From contig JAJYBT010000008.1 in NCBI GenBank assembly GCA_021778875.1, positions 1 through 14,939 of the forward strand: a stretch of 14,939 bases of DNA, read 5' to 3'. The notes beneath the pieces were generated by a model. That model ran no database searches, was not told the origin of the DNA, and was given only the letters and a program-made list of their open reading frames with translations. This document shows positions 6,877 to 14,034 of the stretch, one piece after another. Numbering within the stretch: position 1 is the stretch's first letter; each line of letters begins with the position of its first letter. The translations under genes were made by a program, and so were the position numbers. This stretch comes from Acidobacteriota bacterium (GTDB taxonomy: Bacteria; Acidobacteriota; Terriglobia; Terriglobales; Acidobacteriaceae).

Positions 6877-7680
6877 ATGCGCGCGGAAACATGGCGGACA
6901 ACAATGCTCGAATGCCAGGAGATCGTTTCAGAAATGCATGGGCCATACGAAACAGTTGTTGAAGTCTTTGAGTATCCAGCCGGACCGGAGCCGGCTTCGC
7001 CGGCATGGGAGGGTCTTGTCGAAACCGGGCTGCACACACACGCCGGCACTCCGCAGCAGTCTTCATTGCATGTCGCCGACGATTGCGATCGCATGCGCGC
7101 CGAGTTTCAATGCCAACTTGCCGAAGGGAAGCGACAGAGCTTCGAAGAAGGGCGCGAACTGGGCGCGCAGGAGGGCCGCGAGGCTGAGCGAGAGGCACAC
7201 GCTTTAACGGTAATGCGATGCGCAGACGAACTGACCGATTTGATCAATGGATTTGCGCAGGAGCGTGACCGCTATTTTCATGAGGTCGAGCGCGAGGTCG
7301 TCGAACTGGCGCTGGCGATCGCTGCGCGGATTCTGCGGCGCGAAGCCCAGATGGACCCGCTGCTGCTGACCGGGGCAGTGCGTGTGGCGCTGGGGCAACT
7401 GTCCCACTCGACACAGGTGCGTCTGCGCGTTCCCGCCGCGGAGTTAGATCTTTGGACAGAAGCCGTGGCGCACGTCCCCAACCTGGCCCTGAAACCTGCA
7501 GTAATGGCCGGAGAAGGCATGCGGCTGGGCGATTGCGCGATCGAGACGGAACTCGGGTCAGTGGATCTGGGCGTACGCGCCCAGCTTGGGGAGATTGAGC
7601 GCGGCTTCTTTGACCGCGCAGTCAGGCGAAGAGCCGAGCCGGCCGCTGCTGCCGAAAGCGGTAACGAGGCAAGACATTGA
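6877..7680 (+). CDS. fliH: Flagellar export ATPase regulator FliH
   Basis: FliH (267 residues from this start) binds and restrains the FliI ATPase and docks it to the export apparatus. The first 70 residues are unconserved. A Gly-spaced helix follows (about 84-108: AEGKRQSFEEGRELGAQEGREA), the glycine-repeat segment typical of FliH. The C-terminal domain has EREVVELALAIAARILRRE (138-156), then GDCAIETELGSVDLGVRAQL (218-237), the usual FliH signature. The start is uncertain: ATG 6877 is two bases past the fliG stop with no clear ribosome binding site, while ATG 6904 has a GGCGGA about seven bases upstream. Its last four bases overlap the fliI start, showing translational coupling with its partner. 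Confidence 0.92.
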   Translation: MRAETWRTTMLECQEIVSEMHGPYETVVEVFEYPAGPEPASPAWEGLVETGLHTHAGTPQQSSLHVADDCDRMRAEFQCQLAEGKRQSFEEGRELGAQEGREAEREAHALTVMRCADELTDLINGFAQERDRYFHEVEREVVELALAIAARILRREAQMDPLLLTGAVRVALGQLSHSTQVRLRVPAAELDLWTEAVAHVPNLALKPAVMAGEGMRLGDCAIETELGSVDLGVRAQLGEIERGFFDRAVRRRAEPAAAAESGNEARH

Positions 7681-8990
7681 CACAGACGCTGGGCCGGTAT
7701 CGCGCACGCCTGCAGCGCACTCAGCCGTGGCGCTGGCGCGGACAGGTCATTGAATCTGTAGGCCAGACCATCGAATCGGCCGGTCCGCTGGCTTCCGTCG
7801 GAGAGTGCTGCGAGATTCTGGATCGCTTTGGGAACGCGCACCTGGCGGAGGTCATCGGCTTTCGCGGTTCGAATGTTCTGTCGATGCCGCTTGAAAGCAC
7901 GGAAGGCATTCGTTATGGAGACAGGGTCGCTGCTCTGGGGCTTCATCCCGAGATCGAGGTGGGAGCGGCTCTCGTCGGTAGAGTGCTGAATGCCGCTGCC
8001 AGGCCCATCGATGGAGGCCGGTTCCCAGCGGTTACTCAGGCATTTCCGCTGGATGGAGCTGTACGCTCGCCGCTGGACCGCGTGCCCATTCGCACGCCCC
8101 TGGGCACCGGCATACGTGTACTGGACGGGTTGCTGACGGTGGGCCGCGGGCAGCGCGTAGGCATATTCGGCGGATCAGGCGTGGGCAAGAGCACCCTGAT
8201 CGGCATGATGACCCGCAACACGGAAGCCGATGTGACCGTTGTGGGCCTTGTGGGAGAGCGTGGGCGCGAAGTGGGCGAGTTCCTGGAGGATTCGCTCGGC
8301 ACGGAAGGTCGCGCGCGCTCGGTGGTGGTGGTCTCGACCTCGGACCAGTCGCCACTGATGCGCATGCGGGCCGCCCTTGCTGCAACCACTGTGGCAGAGT
8401 ACTTTGCCGCAGAAGGAAAACATGTGCTGCTCGTGCTGGACTCGTTGACTCGTTTTGCCATGGCTGCGCGGGAAATTGGCCTGGCCGCCGGAGAACCACC
8501 CACAGCCAAAGGCTACACGCCTTCGGTGTTCACGCGCCTGGCACGGCTGGTGGAACGAACCGGGCAGTTCAGTGTGGGCTCGATTACCGCGTTTTACACC
8601 GTGCTGATGGAGGGTGACGACCAACAGGATCCTCTGGTGGATGCGGTGCGCTCGCTGCTTGACGGGCACGTGGTACTCTCCCGCGCTCTGGCCTCCGAGG
8701 GATGGTATCCGCCGGTGCAGGTGCTGGACTCGATCAGCCGACTGATGCCGGCCGTGACCGAACCAAAGCACCGGGAGCAGGCCGCGCTGTTGCGCAGGCT
8801 GATGGCCGTCTACGCGCACTCGGAGGACCTGGTGCGCATCGGCGCTTACAAGTCCGGCGCGGACCCGGACCTGGACCGCGCATTGCGCGCCCGCACCGCG
8901 ATGCGCGCTTTTATGACACAGGACGCCGGTGAGCGTCTTACGCTGGCCGACTGCCGTAATCAGCTGTCGTTGCTGGCAATGGAGGTTTGA
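7677..8990 (+). CDS. fliI: Flagellum-specific export ATPase FliI (TTG start)
   Basis: The 437-residue ATPase of the type III export system resembles the F1 beta subunit and helps unload export substrates from chaperones. Seen: N-terminal beta-barrel region with GFRGSNVLSMPLESTEGIRYG (61-81), Walker A GGSGVGKST (165-173), catalytic glutamate E194 in VGERGREV, Walker B LLVLDSLTRFAMAAREI (251-267) and the conserved GEPPTAKGYTPSVF. The spacing from K171 to E194 equals that in Salmonella FliI (K188 to E211). The TTG start overlaps the fliH stop (TTGA), with GAGG at 7666-7669. YscN-type virulence ATPases are related, but the gene order makes the flagellar assignment secure. Confidence 0.97.
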   Translation: MTQTLGRYRARLQRTQPWRWRGQVIESVGQTIESAGPLASVGECCEILDRFGNAHLAEVIGFRGSNVLSMPLESTEGIRYGDRVAALGLHPEIEVGAALVGRVLNAAARPIDGGRFPAVTQAFPLDGAVRSPLDRVPIRTPLGTGIRVLDGLLTVGRGQRVGIFGGSGVGKSTLIGMMTRNTEADVTVVGLVGERGREVGEFLEDSLGTEGRARSVVVVSTSDQSPLMRMRAALAATTVAEYFAAEGKHVLLVLDSLTRFAMAAREIGLAAGEPPTAKGYTPSVFTRLARLVERTGQFSVGSITAFYTVLMEGDDQQDPLVDAVRSLLDGHVVLSRALASEGWYPPVQVLDSISRLMPAVTEPKHREQAALLRRLMAVYAHSEDLVRIGAYKSGADPDLDRALRARTAMRAFMTQDAGERLTLADCRNQLSLLAMEV

Positions 8991-8993
8991 TCC

Positions 8994-9527
8994 ATGCCCG
9001 TTTCGCGCGCGCTGCGCCGCCTGCTTCGCATCCGCGAACTGGAGGAAGAACAGAGCCGTCTGGCTCTCGAATCCGCACTGGGAGAGCTCGGCGGGCTGGA
9101 GAACGCTCTTGCGCAAGCAGCCTGGCGCGGCCGGGAGGGCCGGCGGCTGGTGGCATCGAGCGCATTGAGTGGCGAGCTGCCAGACAGGCATGCCGGCCTG
9201 GAAGAGTCGCGTGCTGCGACAAAGCTGGGGGCAGCGCTCGAAGAGAAAAGAAATGTCGCGGAACAGGAGGCAGAAATGCTTCGGCAGAATTTTCTCATCT
9301 GCCGTGTGGACCGACGTCAGGCAGAAACGCTGATTGAGAAGACTCAGGCACAGGATGCCATCGGAGCAGATCGCCGCGGGCAACAGGCGCTGGATGACTG
9401 GCACCGTACGCGTCTTTCCCAGACAGACAACAGTGTGAAACCAAACACAGATAAGCGGCGCATGTGCCCTCCAGCAGTTGACGAGATGAAGCTGCTACCC
9501 CGGACCTTTGAGAAGAATAACGGCTGA
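8994..9527 (+). CDS. fliJ: Flagellar export chaperone/stalk protein FliJ
   Basis: The 177-residue protein is rich in Glu, Arg, Ala and Leu and predicted largely coiled coil, with long helices at about 12-60 and 65-145 (RRLLRIRELEEEQSRLALES; RVDRRQAETLIEK; QALDDWHRTRL). FliJ is the central stalk of the FliI ring and recycles export chaperones. Sequence conservation in this family is low, so the call rests on composition, length (usual 140-160) and position directly after fliI. GGAGG at 8981-8985, inside the fliI end, lies eight bases before the ATG, and only three bases separate it from the fliI stop. The last 30 residues (from about NSVKPNTDKRR) look unstructured and extend past the normal family end. 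Confidence 0.85.
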   Translation: MPVSRALRRLLRIRELEEEQSRLALESALGELGGLENALAQAAWRGREGRRLVASSALSGELPDRHAGLEESRAATKLGAALEEKRNVAEQEAEMLRQNFLICRVDRRQAETLIEKTQAQDAIGADRRGQQALDDWHRTRLSQTDNSVKPNTDKRRMCPPAVDEMKLLPRTFEKNNG

Positions 9528-9600
9528 ACTCATGGGTCGCTCTCTGAATCGGTCGCCCAGAGCGATTGCTGAATATCTTCTAATCCTTTTTCACAGCCTT

Positions 9601-9616
9601 TGGCACGTTATCTGCA
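9601..9616 (+). promoter_or_regulatory. Sigma-54 (-24/-12) promoter of fliK-flgD-flgE
   Basis: TGGCACGTTATCTGCA matches the sigma-54 consensus TGGCAC-N5-TTGCA at every specified base but one (CTGC for TTGC), with GG at 9602-9603 and GC at 9614-9615 in exact spacing. The expected transcription start is about 9627. A sigma-54 activator gene lies in the same locus (1422-2720), which supports function. The motif is seen; use as a promoter is inference. Confidence 0.75.
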
Positions 9617-11386
9617 ATGACAGATGGCATGACTGCTTCCGCAGAGATCAGGATTGCATCCGCAGGACCGGAATGTGCGTCAGAAGCGGCATTGGGCCTG
9701 GCTCGTGGTCTTGGCTGCATCGCGGGCTCGAAGACAACCCCACTGAAGCAATCAAAGGATGGAGAGCAGGGTTTTAATTCGAGATTGCGGATGCTGATTG
9801 CATCTGCGGATACGCGTGAAGCTGGAGCCGGTGCGGCTGAGATTCCGGCGTCTGCATCAACTGCTACGGCACAGATGCAGCGCATGACGACAGTTGAAGC
9901 GACAGCTCATCACCACAACAATCAGCCAATTTCTGTTTCATCGCAGCAGACGCAGATCCGAGTCGCTGAAGGAACGAACATCGCGCTTCTGCACAGAGCT
10001 GATGCTCAGCAGCCCGTTCCGGCGTCGAGGAGCAGCGCACAAATCCCCGGCCCGCCAGAAGCCAACGCGTTCCAGGCGGGCAATTTGGAAACTGCTAAGG
10101 AAATGCGAACGGCACATCGTCACAAGGATGCGAAAAGCAATCCGCGCACAGCAATGCACGTTCCGGCAACGCTCCAACCCTCGGTTCTGGCGGCCATTCC
10201 TGTGCCCACTCCAGCACAGCCTTTGCAGGCGCACACTTCGTCATGGCGTGGCGCAGAGCCGGTAGCTGGGCCTGCTGCGCATTCTTCGCATCGGACATTG
10301 CATATTCTTCCCGTCGGTGCAGAGGCAGTCGTTCTGGCCGACGCGGGCAACGTTCCTGCCGCGGTGGCCAAACCAAGCGCGCCGTCGCTGGCAAAGAGCG
10401 TCTCCGTGCCGGCGTTCGATCAGGCGGTGCGATCCCGGCTCATCTCTTCGGATATGCAGTCCAGCGATGCACGAACAGAGCCACCCGCGGAGACTGGTAT
10501 GCAATTGGCAACGCGAGATGGCGCACGGCTGTCTGTTCATCATTTCCCGCAGCCGGCGGTGCGCGAAGCGGCGGCGAATCTGGCAGCCTCTGATATTTCG
10601 CTTTCCATTCCGCGCAGCAGCGCAGCGGACTCGGCAGTGCCCGCAGGCGCGGACGAAAAGGCAGCATCTGCAGGAAATAGTGCAGCCGCCAAATCCACGG
10701 AGTTCAATCTGCGCCCGAATACATCCCACGCACATGCGGCGCAATCTGCACACCCGGCCGGCAGCGAGCCAATTGGTATTGCGCCGATGCAAGCCACTGC
10801 GATGGCAGCCCACGATCCTTCCGCGACGAACACCGCGGGCATGGTAAAGGGTGGCAGCGAATCCAGCACAGGCGCGACGGCAGCCACTGCGGAGGCTTCG
10901 GCCGTCCGGGAGACGTTTGCGTCCCTCGACGCAGCGGTCAGCACGAGCGCACCCACGTGGATTCATGCCAGCCCGCACCAGGCGGAAGCGGGCTTCAAAG
11001 ACCCGGCACTGGGCTGGGTCGCGGTGCGCGCGCAGACGGATACGAATGGCATTCACGCGACTCTTGTCCCCGGTTCGGCAGATGCGGCTCTTTCTCTCAG
11101 CACGCACCTTGCGGGCTTGCACGCGCATCTTGCGGAGCATCAAACCCCGGTGGCGACACTGACACTGGCGGCGCAGGATAGTCATTGGGCCGGAAGCGGC
11201 ATGAGCCAAAGCGGCGGACAGAATGCGGGCCAGGGCGAACATTCGGAACAGCAGGCGGATGTGCGTTCCAGTGCTTCAGCAATCGCGCCATCAGTCATCT
11301 CCCACAGCGCGATGACGACAGACAGAAATGATACGGGGTCGGCGGAAATGATGCCGGGAGGCGCTTACATCTCAGTAATGGCCTGA
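9617..11386 (+). CDS. fliK: Flagellar hook-length control protein FliK
   Basis: The 589-residue protein is rich in Ala, Ser, Thr and His over its first 450 residues and nearly free of recognisable structure, as expected for the exported ruler half of FliK. The C-terminal substrate-switch domain (about 459-525) reads FKDPALGWVAVRAQTD, then LVPGSADAALSLSTHLAGLHAHLAEHQTPVATLTLAAQ, which fits the Flg_hook pattern (a beta strand around LGxVxV, then a helix with LxxLxxxL). A Gln/Ser/Gly-rich tail follows. The start is unclear: ATG 9617 touches the sigma-54 promoter and lies upstream of its expected transcription start, so ATG 9629 (in frame) or a later codon such as ATG 9791 may be used; none has a good ribosome binding site. 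Length fits a long FliK. Position before flgD and flgE supports the call. Confidence 0.85.
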   Translation: MTDGMTASAEIRIASAGPECASEAALGLARGLGCIAGSKTTPLKQSKDGEQGFNSRLRMLIASADTREAGAGAAEIPASASTATAQMQRMTTVEATAHHHNNQPISVSSQQTQIRVAEGTNIALLHRADAQQPVPASRSSAQIPGPPEANAFQAGNLETAKEMRTAHRHKDAKSNPRTAMHVPATLQPSVLAAIPVPTPAQPLQAHTSSWRGAEPVAGPAAHSSHRTLHILPVGAEAVVLADAGNVPAAVAKPSAPSLAKSVSVPAFDQAVRSRLISSDMQSSDARTEPPAETGMQLATRDGARLSVHHFPQPAVREAAANLAASDISLSIPRSSAADSAVPAGADEKAASAGNSAAAKSTEFNLRPNTSHAHAAQSAHPAGSEPIGIAPMQATAMAAHDPSATNTAGMVKGGSESSTGATAATAEASAVRETFASLDAAVSTSAPTWIHASPHQAEAGFKDPALGWVAVRAQTDTNGIHATLVPGSADAALSLSTHLAGLHAHLAEHQTPVATLTLAAQDSHWAGSGMSQSGGQNAGQGEHSEQQADVRSSASAIAPSVISHSAMTTDRNDTGSAEMMPGGAYISVMA

Positions 11387-11467
11387 TCGCGGGCAATGAG
11401 CAGATTGCCGAGCCTGGCGAGCTTTGGCGCATCGAGGACTAAAACGCAGGCAGAACAAGGAGGGGAA

Positions 11468-12004
11468 ATGGCAGCGACAACGGGGATATGGGCGCATCCA
11501 CCATCGGCAGCGCAGACTATGAGGGGCGCAGTGCCCATGAGCAGCTCGACAAATAGTACCGGGAATAGTTCCAGCACGAATCCGGCCACGATCTCGGCCA
11601 ATGACTTTCTCACGCTGCTGGTGACGGAGATGCAGAATCAGGATCCGACGGCCAACACCGATCCCAACGAGTACATCAACCAGCTCGTGAATGTGAACAG
11701 TCTGGAACAACTGATTTCGATCAACCAGACGCTTTCCAACGCGGCAGGTTCGGGAGGCGGCACACCGGCCAGTGGCGGCGTGCTTCAGGGCACAGGGGCT
11801 TCTGCGGAGCCAGGAAGCATCGTTGGCATTGCGTCACAGCCCGTAGCCGCTCCGCAAGGGACAATGGCGCCATCTGGATTGTCCAGAATACTGTCGGATG
11901 GTCCGGCTGCCCGATTCGCACCTGGAAACATCAGCATCCCCGAAGTGAGCCCTGCCGCGGAGCGCGTTGCCCAGTCGCTCGGCGGCAAGATGGGCCCTGC
12001 CTAG
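11468..12004 (+). CDS. flgD: Flagellar hook-capping protein FlgD (short form)
   Basis: The 178-residue protein forms the scaffold at the tip of the growing hook. The conserved N-terminal region is clear at about 40-85: ISANDFLTLLVTEMQNQDP, then PNEYINQLVNVNSLEQLISINQTL, matching FlgD (FLxLLxxQLxxQDP...SxLEQL). After residue 90 it is Gly/Ser/Ala/Pro-rich, and no tudor-like or Ig-like (FlgD_ig) domains are visible, so it is shorter than the 220-230 residues of enteric FlgD. AAGGAGG at 11458-11464 places the start at ATG 11468; an in-frame ATG at 11396 would add 24 residues and has no good ribosome binding site. It follows fliK by 81 bases and precedes flgE by 95. Confidence 0.9.
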   Translation: MAATTGIWAHPPSAAQTMRGAVPMSSSTNSTGNSSSTNPATISANDFLTLLVTEMQNQDPTANTDPNEYINQLVNVNSLEQLISINQTLSNAAGSGGGTPASGGVLQGTGASAEPGSIVGIASQPVAAPQGTMAPSGLSRILSDGPAARFAPGNISIPEVSPAAERVAQSLGGKMGPA

Positions 12005-12099
12005 GCTACCAGCAGCTTGCGGCGGTCCTGCTGGACTGCGCTCAACAGTTGGCCGCAACGGCGGTCACCACGTTTTGAAGAATCAGGAGGAGAACCACC

Positions 12100-13377
12100 A
12101 TGGCAAGCTTTTTTATCCCGCTCACCGGCCTTGAATCCGATTCGACGGCCCTGAACACAATTGCCAACAATCTGTCGAATATGAATACGACAGCCTACAA
12201 GGGACAGACCGCGGATTTTTCTGACTTGTTCTATCAGCAGATCGGCGCATCCGGGTCGGGCGATCCGATTCAGGTGGGCGCCGGCACTCAGGTCGCGTCG
12301 ATTGCGACAGATTTCACGCAGGGCTCCATCAACGCCACCGGCACAGCCACGGATGTTGCGCTGGATGGCAATGGATTTTTTGTGGTGAATAACAACGGCG
12401 TAGATGAATACACGCGAGCGGGCAACTTCTCGCTTGATTCCAGCGGCAATCTTGTGACCCAGAATGGCCTCGGCGTGATGGGCTATCCAGCGGTCAATGG
12501 CGTGGTGAACGCCAACTCGCCACTCACGCAGGTCAGTATTCCTGTGGGCCAGGTGGAACCGCCCAGGGCCACGACGACCATGAATATGACGGCGAACCTG
12601 AACGCCACATCGGCCACGGGCACGACCTTTCCCGCACAGGTCACGATATACGACTCGCTGGGCGTGAGTCATCTAGCGACGGTGACCTACACCCAGACAG
12701 GCACGAACACGTGGAACTACTCGGTGGCGCTGCCGGCCGCAGACTTCACCTCCGGCGTCTCAACGCCGGTGACCGGAAGCATGAGTTTTGATTCCAGCGG
12801 CAATCTTGCCACGGTGACGCCCTCCGGCGGAGCAGCAACACCGGTGGGGACCGCAGCAGGCGACATCTCTTCCATCCTGCTCAGCTTTACGGGTCTGGCC
12901 GACGGCGCGGCCAATTTGAACATGCAGTGGAACCTGCTGGGCACGAGCGGGACGCCCTCCATCAGCCAGGTGGACGCGACATCCGCGACCAGCGCGACCA
13001 CGCAGGATGGGTACAGCAGCGGCCAGTATCAGAGCTTCACGATCAGCTCCGACGGGACCGTTTCAGCGACCTTCTCCAACGGGCAGCAACTGGCTGTTGG
13101 GCAACTGGCGCTTGCCAACGTCACCAACGTGCAAGGGATGAGAATGTTGGGGGGAGGCGACTACGCAACCACGATGGCCAGCGGCGCGGCTTCCATCAGC
13201 ACCTCGGGGACAGCCGGCCTGGGCACCCTGCAGGATGGCGCGCTGGAAGAGTCGAACGTTAACATCTCGTCCGAGTTTTCGAATCTGATCATCGCCCAGC
13301 GCGCATTTGAGGCGAACTCCAAGGCCGTGACCACATTCGACACGGTCACACAGGAAACGATCAACATGATTCACTAA
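12100..13377 (+). CDS. flgE: Flagellar hook protein FlgE
   Basis: The 425-residue protein is the hook subunit, the universal joint between rod and filament. The N-terminus has MASFFIPLTGLESDSTALNTIANNLSN with NTTAYKGQ, the rod/hook signature; then FTQGSINATGTATDVALDGNGFFVV (about 67-95), the FlgE/FlgG D1 motif. The middle is a Thr/Ser/Ala/Gly-rich D2-type region, and the C-terminus ends EESNVNISSEFSNLIIAQRAFEANSKAVTTFDTVTQETINMI, the conserved C-terminal helix. AGGAGGAG lies shortly before the ATG. FlgG and FlgF share the ends but are about 250-260 residues and lack the long middle, so FlgE fits best. It is the last gene of the flagellar block and is followed by a strong hairpin. Confidence 0.95.
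   Translation: MASFFIPLTGLESDSTALNTIANNLSNMNTTAYKGQTADFSDLFYQQIGASGSGDPIQVGAGTQVASIATDFTQGSINATGTATDVALDGNGFFVVNNNGVDEYTRAGNFSLDSSGNLVTQNGLGVMGYPAVNGVVNANSPLTQVSIPVGQVEPPRATTTMNMTANLNATSATGTTFPAQVTIYDSLGVSHLATVTYTQTGTNTWNYSVALPAADFTSGVSTPVTGSMSFDSSGNLATVTPSGGAATPVGTAAGDISSILLSFTGLADGAANLNMQWNLLGTSGTPSISQVDATSATSATTQDGYSSGQYQSFTISSDGTVSATFSNGQQLAVGQLALANVTNVQGMRMLGGGDYATTMASGAASISTSGTAGLGTLQDGALEESNVNISSEFSNLIIAQRAFEANSKAVTTFDTVTQETINMIH
12434..12454 (+). repeat. Exact 21-bp direct repeat inside flgE, copy 1
   Basis: This 21-base stretch, which starts TTGATTCCAGCGG and ends CAATCTTG, is identical to 12788-12808. Both encode a DSSGNL turn in the same reading frame, about 118 codons apart in the hook protein. 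Confidence 0.8.
12788..12808 (+). repeat. Exact 21-bp direct repeat inside flgE, copy 2
   Basis: Second copy of the 21-base stretch at 12434-12454, in the same frame, encoding the same DSSGNL turn in the middle (D2-type) part of FlgE. Confidence 0.8.
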
Positions 13378-13398
13378 GGCAATTGCACGAGGAAGGGG

Positions 13399-13437
13399 GC
13401 ACCGCGGCAAGCGCGCATGCAGCGCTTGCCGCGGTGC
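13399..13437. terminator. Hairpin between flgE and the convergent thioesterase gene
   Basis: A perfect 16-bp inverted repeat (arms 13399-13414 and 13422-13437, GCACCGCGGCAAGCGC and its complement) encloses a 7-base loop, GCATGCA. It starts 21 bases after the flgE stop and ends 25 bases before the stop of the minus-strand thioesterase gene, the right place for a bidirectional terminator. Only a short, broken T-run (GCTTTGC) follows, so it may end transcription weakly or protect the 3' end of the mRNA. Confidence 0.7.
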
Positions 13438-13462
13438 GCTTTGCTATTCACTTCCGCCTGTG

Positions 13463-13894
13463 CTATCGGGGCCGAACCTCGACGAACAGCCCTTTGCCGT
13501 GCGCCAGCGTGGCTCCTTTGTCCGCGAAAATCCATGCGTCAGCCCAGTGTTTGCGGCCTTCATCGCGAACCACGCGACCTTCCAGGCGAACGGGCGTTCC
13601 GCTGGGAACGGGGATCCGGTAGTCAACTTCCATGTGGCGCGTCATCGCTGTCAAGCCCCGGGCGCGCACCGCTTTGCTCATGGTTTCATCCAGCAGGGTG
13701 GCAATTATGCCGCCGTGCAGGTAGCCGGGGTGTCCTTCGAACGCAGACGGAATCGTGGCATGGCAGACGACTGTGCCGTCCGCGGAGAGCAGAAACTCGA
13801 GGTGCAGCCCAGCCGGATTCGCCGGGCCGCAGCCGAAGCAGCGATTCTGAGCGGCGTGGGCCTGGGGCGTGAGTTTTTCGTTGCTTTCTCTCAT
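13463..13894 (-). CDS. PaaI-family hotdog-fold thioesterase
   Basis: The 143-residue hotdog-fold protein probably hydrolyses an acyl-CoA or similar thioester; the substrate cannot be read from sequence. It has the CFGCGPANPAGLHLEF opening (19-34) typical of this subgroup, then GYLHGGIIATLLDETM (57-72) with the catalytic-region HGG (60-62) and D69-E70 of PaaI-type enzymes, and a later TRHMEVDYRIPVPSGTP stretch where the family lines the substrate tunnel. The minus-strand ATG at 13894-13892 has only a weak purine run (GAAG) before it. It is convergent with flgE across the hairpin and divergent from the superoxide dismutase gene across about 140 bases. It has no evident link to the flagellar genes. 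Confidence 0.88.
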   Translation of the reverse strand: MRESNEKLTPQAHAAQNRCFGCGPANPAGLHLEFLLSADGTVVCHATIPSAFEGHPGYLHGGIIATLLDETMSKAVRARGLTAMTRHMEVDYRIPVPSGTPVRLEGRVVRDEGRKHWADAWIFADKGATLAHGKGLFVEVRPR

Positions 13895-13932
13895 TGCTTC
13901 AGGATATTGAACGCAGTTGCCTCACTGGCCAA

Positions 13933-13963
13933 TTGGTGGACCGGTTGCTCAATTCACTATAAT
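13933..13963 (+). promoter_or_regulatory. Candidate promoter of the superoxide dismutase gene
   Basis: A perfect TATAAT lies at 13958-13963 in the 140-base divergent spacer. The best -35 is TTGGTG (13933-13938) with a long 19-base spacer, so the -10 is good and the -35 weak. The predicted leader is about 65 bases. A minus-strand promoter for the thioesterase gene is less clear: a TTGGCC to CAATAT pair with 17-base spacing overlaps this area. Confidence 0.4.
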
Positions 13964-14034
13964 TTGATGCACTGTTCCGCATCCACACAGACCTTCTGTG
14001 CCGCTGCGCAGCGAAGACAAGGGGGACCGGAACC

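Noticed and set aside
8175..9404. 409-codon minus-strand open frame
   Set aside because: Antisense to fliI and fliJ; His/Gln/Arg-rich composition typical of GC-rich shadow frames.
9537..9592. Stem TCGCTCT/AGAGCGA with a 15-base loop and a later T-run between fliJ and fliK
   Set aside because: Stem only 7 bp, loop long, and the T-run lies over 20 bases downstream; too weak for a terminator call.
10241..11242. 333-codon Arg/Cys-rich minus-strand open frame
   Set aside because: Antisense to fliK; composition is an artefact of the Ala/Ser/Thr-rich sense frame.
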